Assembly (NCBI RefSeq): GCF_022662535.1
Contig: NZ_JAKQYM010000001.1
Coordinates: forward strand, 496,001 to 560,000
DNA length: 64,000 bases
Reading direction: 5' to 3'
Source: Polaribacter marinus
Lineage (GTDB): Bacteria > Bacteroidota > Bacteroidia > Flavobacteriales > Flavobacteriaceae
The notes beneath the pieces are model-generated. The model was not told the origin of the DNA. It did no database searches and worked only from the letters and a program-made list of their open reading frames with translations. Position 1 is the first letter of the stretch, and each line of letters starts with the position of its first letter. Shown one piece after another: positions 62,469 through 64,000 of the stretch. Position numbers and translations under genes: made by a program.

Positions 62469-63854
62469 GTGAATATTTCTCAGTACACATCAGAATTTAA
62501 ATATAATTGGAAACTTGCAGCACCCGTTATGTTAGGTATGTTGGGACATACTTTTGTAAGCTTTATAGATAACATTATGGTTGGCCAAATAGGAACCGCA
62601 GAACTTGCAGCAGTTTCTTTAGGGAATAGTTTTATGTTTATTGCAATGTCTATTGGTATTGGATTTTCTACGGCAATAACGCCTTTAATTGCAGAAGCAG
62701 ATACATCTAATAATTTAGAACAAGCAAGATCTACGTATAAACATGGTTTGTTTTTATGTACTACTATAGGGATTTTATTATTTCTACTCGTTTTCTTTTC
62801 TAAACCATTGATGTATTTAATGAAACAGCCTAAAGAAGTTGTAGAGTTAGCAATTCCCTATTTAGATTTGGTTGCATTTTCATTAATTCCTTTAGTTATT
62901 TTTCAAGCTATAAAACAATTTAGCGATGGAATGTCTATGACTAGATACCCAATGTATGCTACCTTAATAGCAAATATTGTAAACGTAGTTTTAAATTACC
63001 TTCTAATTTTTGGTAAGTTTGGTTTTCCAGAAATGGGTATCGTTGGAGCAGCTTATGGTACATTAGCTTCACGAATAATTATGGTAATTTACTTGTGGTT
63101 GTTATTGCGATATAAAAAACGTTCTGCTAGAATTGTACGAAATATTAAATTCTTTGTGTTAGATATTTTAATGATAAAAAGAATTATTAATTTAGGTTCT
63201 TTAAGCGCTATGCAAATGTTTTTTGAAGTAGCTATTTTTACTGCAGCAATATGGTTAAGTGGTTTGTTGGGTAAAAATCCTCAAGCTGCAAATCAGATTG
63301 CTTTAAATTTATCTTCTATGACTTTTATGGTTGCTATGGGCTTAAGCGTAGCTTCTATGATTAGAGTAGGAAATCAAAAAGGATTGCAAAACTATAAAGA
63401 GTTACGTAGAATAGCATTTTCTATCTTTTTATTAGGTATTGTTTTTGCAGTTTTCTTTGCAATTTTATTCTTTGCTTTTCATGAAATTATGCCAAATTTA
63501 TATGTTGACCTAAGTGATACCGAAAATTATGCTGATAATATGGAGGTAATTTCCATTGCTGCAAATTTACTTTTAGCCGCAGCATTTTTTCAAATTTCAG
63601 ATAGTATACAAGTAGTTGTTTTAGGAGCTTTACGAGGATTACAAGATGTAAAAATACCAACAATTCTTACTTTTATATCTTATTGGGTTGTTGGATTTCC
63701 TGTTTCTTATTTTTTAGGAAGTGAAGAAATGTATGGTAGTTTTGGTATTTGGCTTGGTTTATTAGCAGGTTTAACAACAGCTTCTGTTTTATTGTTTATT
63801 AGATTTAATTCGTTAACTTTAAAATTAATAAAAGAAAAAGAAGTACAATCATAA
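62469..63854 (+). CDS. MATE family efflux transporter
   Basis: A 461-residue, 12-helix exporter of the MATE group (NorM-like). The opening ISQYTSEFKYNWKLAAPVMLG and the signatures GHTFVSFIDNIMVGQIG and GAAYGTLASRI are typical. Start is GTG 62469, where relatives begin; the frame is open to a TTG at 62409, but a -7 box lies inside that stretch. MATE exporters swap Na or H for drugs and organic cations; substrate here is not known. Confidence 0.93.
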   Translation: MNISQYTSEFKYNWKLAAPVMLGMLGHTFVSFIDNIMVGQIGTAELAAVSLGNSFMFIAMSIGIGFSTAITPLIAEADTSNNLEQARSTYKHGLFLCTTIGILLFLLVFFSKPLMYLMKQPKEVVELAIPYLDLVAFSLIPLVIFQAIKQFSDGMSMTRYPMYATLIANIVNVVLNYLLIFGKFGFPEMGIVGAAYGTLASRIIMVIYLWLLLRYKKRSARIVRNIKFFVLDILMIKRIINLGSLSAMQMFFEVAIFTAAIWLSGLLGKNPQAANQIALNLSSMTFMVAMGLSVASMIRVGNQKGLQNYKELRRIAFSIFLLGIVFAVFFAILFFAFHEIMPNLYVDLSDTENYADNMEVISIAANLLLAAAFFQISDSIQVVVLGALRGLQDVKIPTILTFISYWVVGFPVSYFLGSEEMYGSFGIWLGLLAGLTTASVLLFIRFNSLTLKLIKEKEVQS

Positions 63855-63911
63855 TGTTATTTTAAGAATGACACATATTTATATTAATAATATTAATTAA
63901 GAATTTAAGAA

Positions 63912-64000
63912 ATGGATTTACCAAAATTTTTACTAGCAGATAACAGTAAGTTTCCGGATGACATATTTGTATTGCATACAGAATTTCCTCGCTTTTTGAT
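63912..64000 (+). CDS. 5' end of a conserved protein gene (truncated by window edge)
   Basis: The ATG at 63912 opens a frame for MDLPKFLLADNSKFPDDI, continuing to the window end (29 codons). I recall this opening from small conserved proteins of Flavobacteriaceae without assigned function; nothing more can be said from the fragment. The gap 63855-63911 shows no strong signal. Confidence 0.7.
   Translation, partial: MDLPKFLLADNSKFPDDIFVLHTEFPRFL

Noticed and set aside
1..64000. CRISPR arrays, tRNA or rRNA genes, insertion sequences, prophage
   Set aside because: No regularly spaced direct repeats, no recognisable tRNA or rRNA stretch and no transposase or integrase coding sequence were found by reading both strands.

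Overview
The window reads as chromosomal DNA of a marine-type Flavobacteriaceae bacterium (Bacteroidota), close to Polaribacter/Tenacibaculum by the feel of the proteins; the species cannot be fixed from sequence alone. Signs are the strong A+T richness, Bacteroidota promoter boxes (TTTG or TTG about 20 nt before TAnnTTTG), near absence of Shine-Dalgarno sites, the gliding lipoprotein GldI, a secreted protease with a type A type-IX-secretion (T9SS) tail, a TonB-dependent receptor with a carboxypeptidase-regulatory N-domain, and the Bacteroidota-style cold-shock protein. No rRNA, tRNA, CRISPR array, prophage or insertion sequence was seen. Genes are packed tightly, often with 1-20 nt overlaps, and no gene-free stretch exceeds 300 bases.

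Layout. 1-1911: end of an M48 metalloprotease and a UMF1-type transporter. 7810-1958 (minus): helical protein, purB, lipoprotein, TerC-family protein, small His-rich protein and a TonB-dependent receptor with a His/acidic loop; the last three look like a metal-handling module. 7943-13889: lipoprotein, MORN-repeat protein, mnmA, T9SS subtilase, flavin oxidoreductase, cold-shock protein, YwbE. 13894-16947 (minus): lytic transglycosylase, alpha/beta hydrolase, mtaB. 17606-24441 (minus): TPR protein, ribH, then a run with its own good promoter: small membrane protein, mutL, two rhomboids, EEP-family protein and a membrane protein. 24556-25931: recF and a DciA-like gene. 26705-31209: ndk facing nrnA-gldI-FKBP-cyclophilin/FKBP fusion-PAP2, an envelope folding cluster. 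31198-38164: LTA-synthase-like enzyme, pheT, pyrD, LysE exporter, methyltransferase. 38178-41793: meaB diverging from an ECF sigma / putative anti-sigma / unusual exported protein cassette. 41894-46713: cysS, yidD, a palindromic repeat, lgt, Nudix hydrolase, acyltransferase. 47377-54082 (minus): tandem duplicated M1 peptidases, a DUF6702-like protein and two paralogous regulatory-domain proteins. 54219-64000: pepE, then the minus-strand run tpx-dgk-ftsK-lolA-lptF/G-ribB-SDR, then a MATE exporter and the first 29 codons of one more gene.

Most of the window is ordinary core genome. The parts most worth a second look are the sigma/anti-sigma/FDFN-repeat protein cassette, the start codon of the subtilase lying in the loop of a 17-bp hairpin, several genes whose -7 box ends only 4-6 nt before the start codon (predicted leaderless), the metal module, the loss of catalytic/zinc motifs in the RibA-like half of RibB and in MutL, and a two-fold repeated membrane protein faintly resembling bacterial lycopene cyclases.
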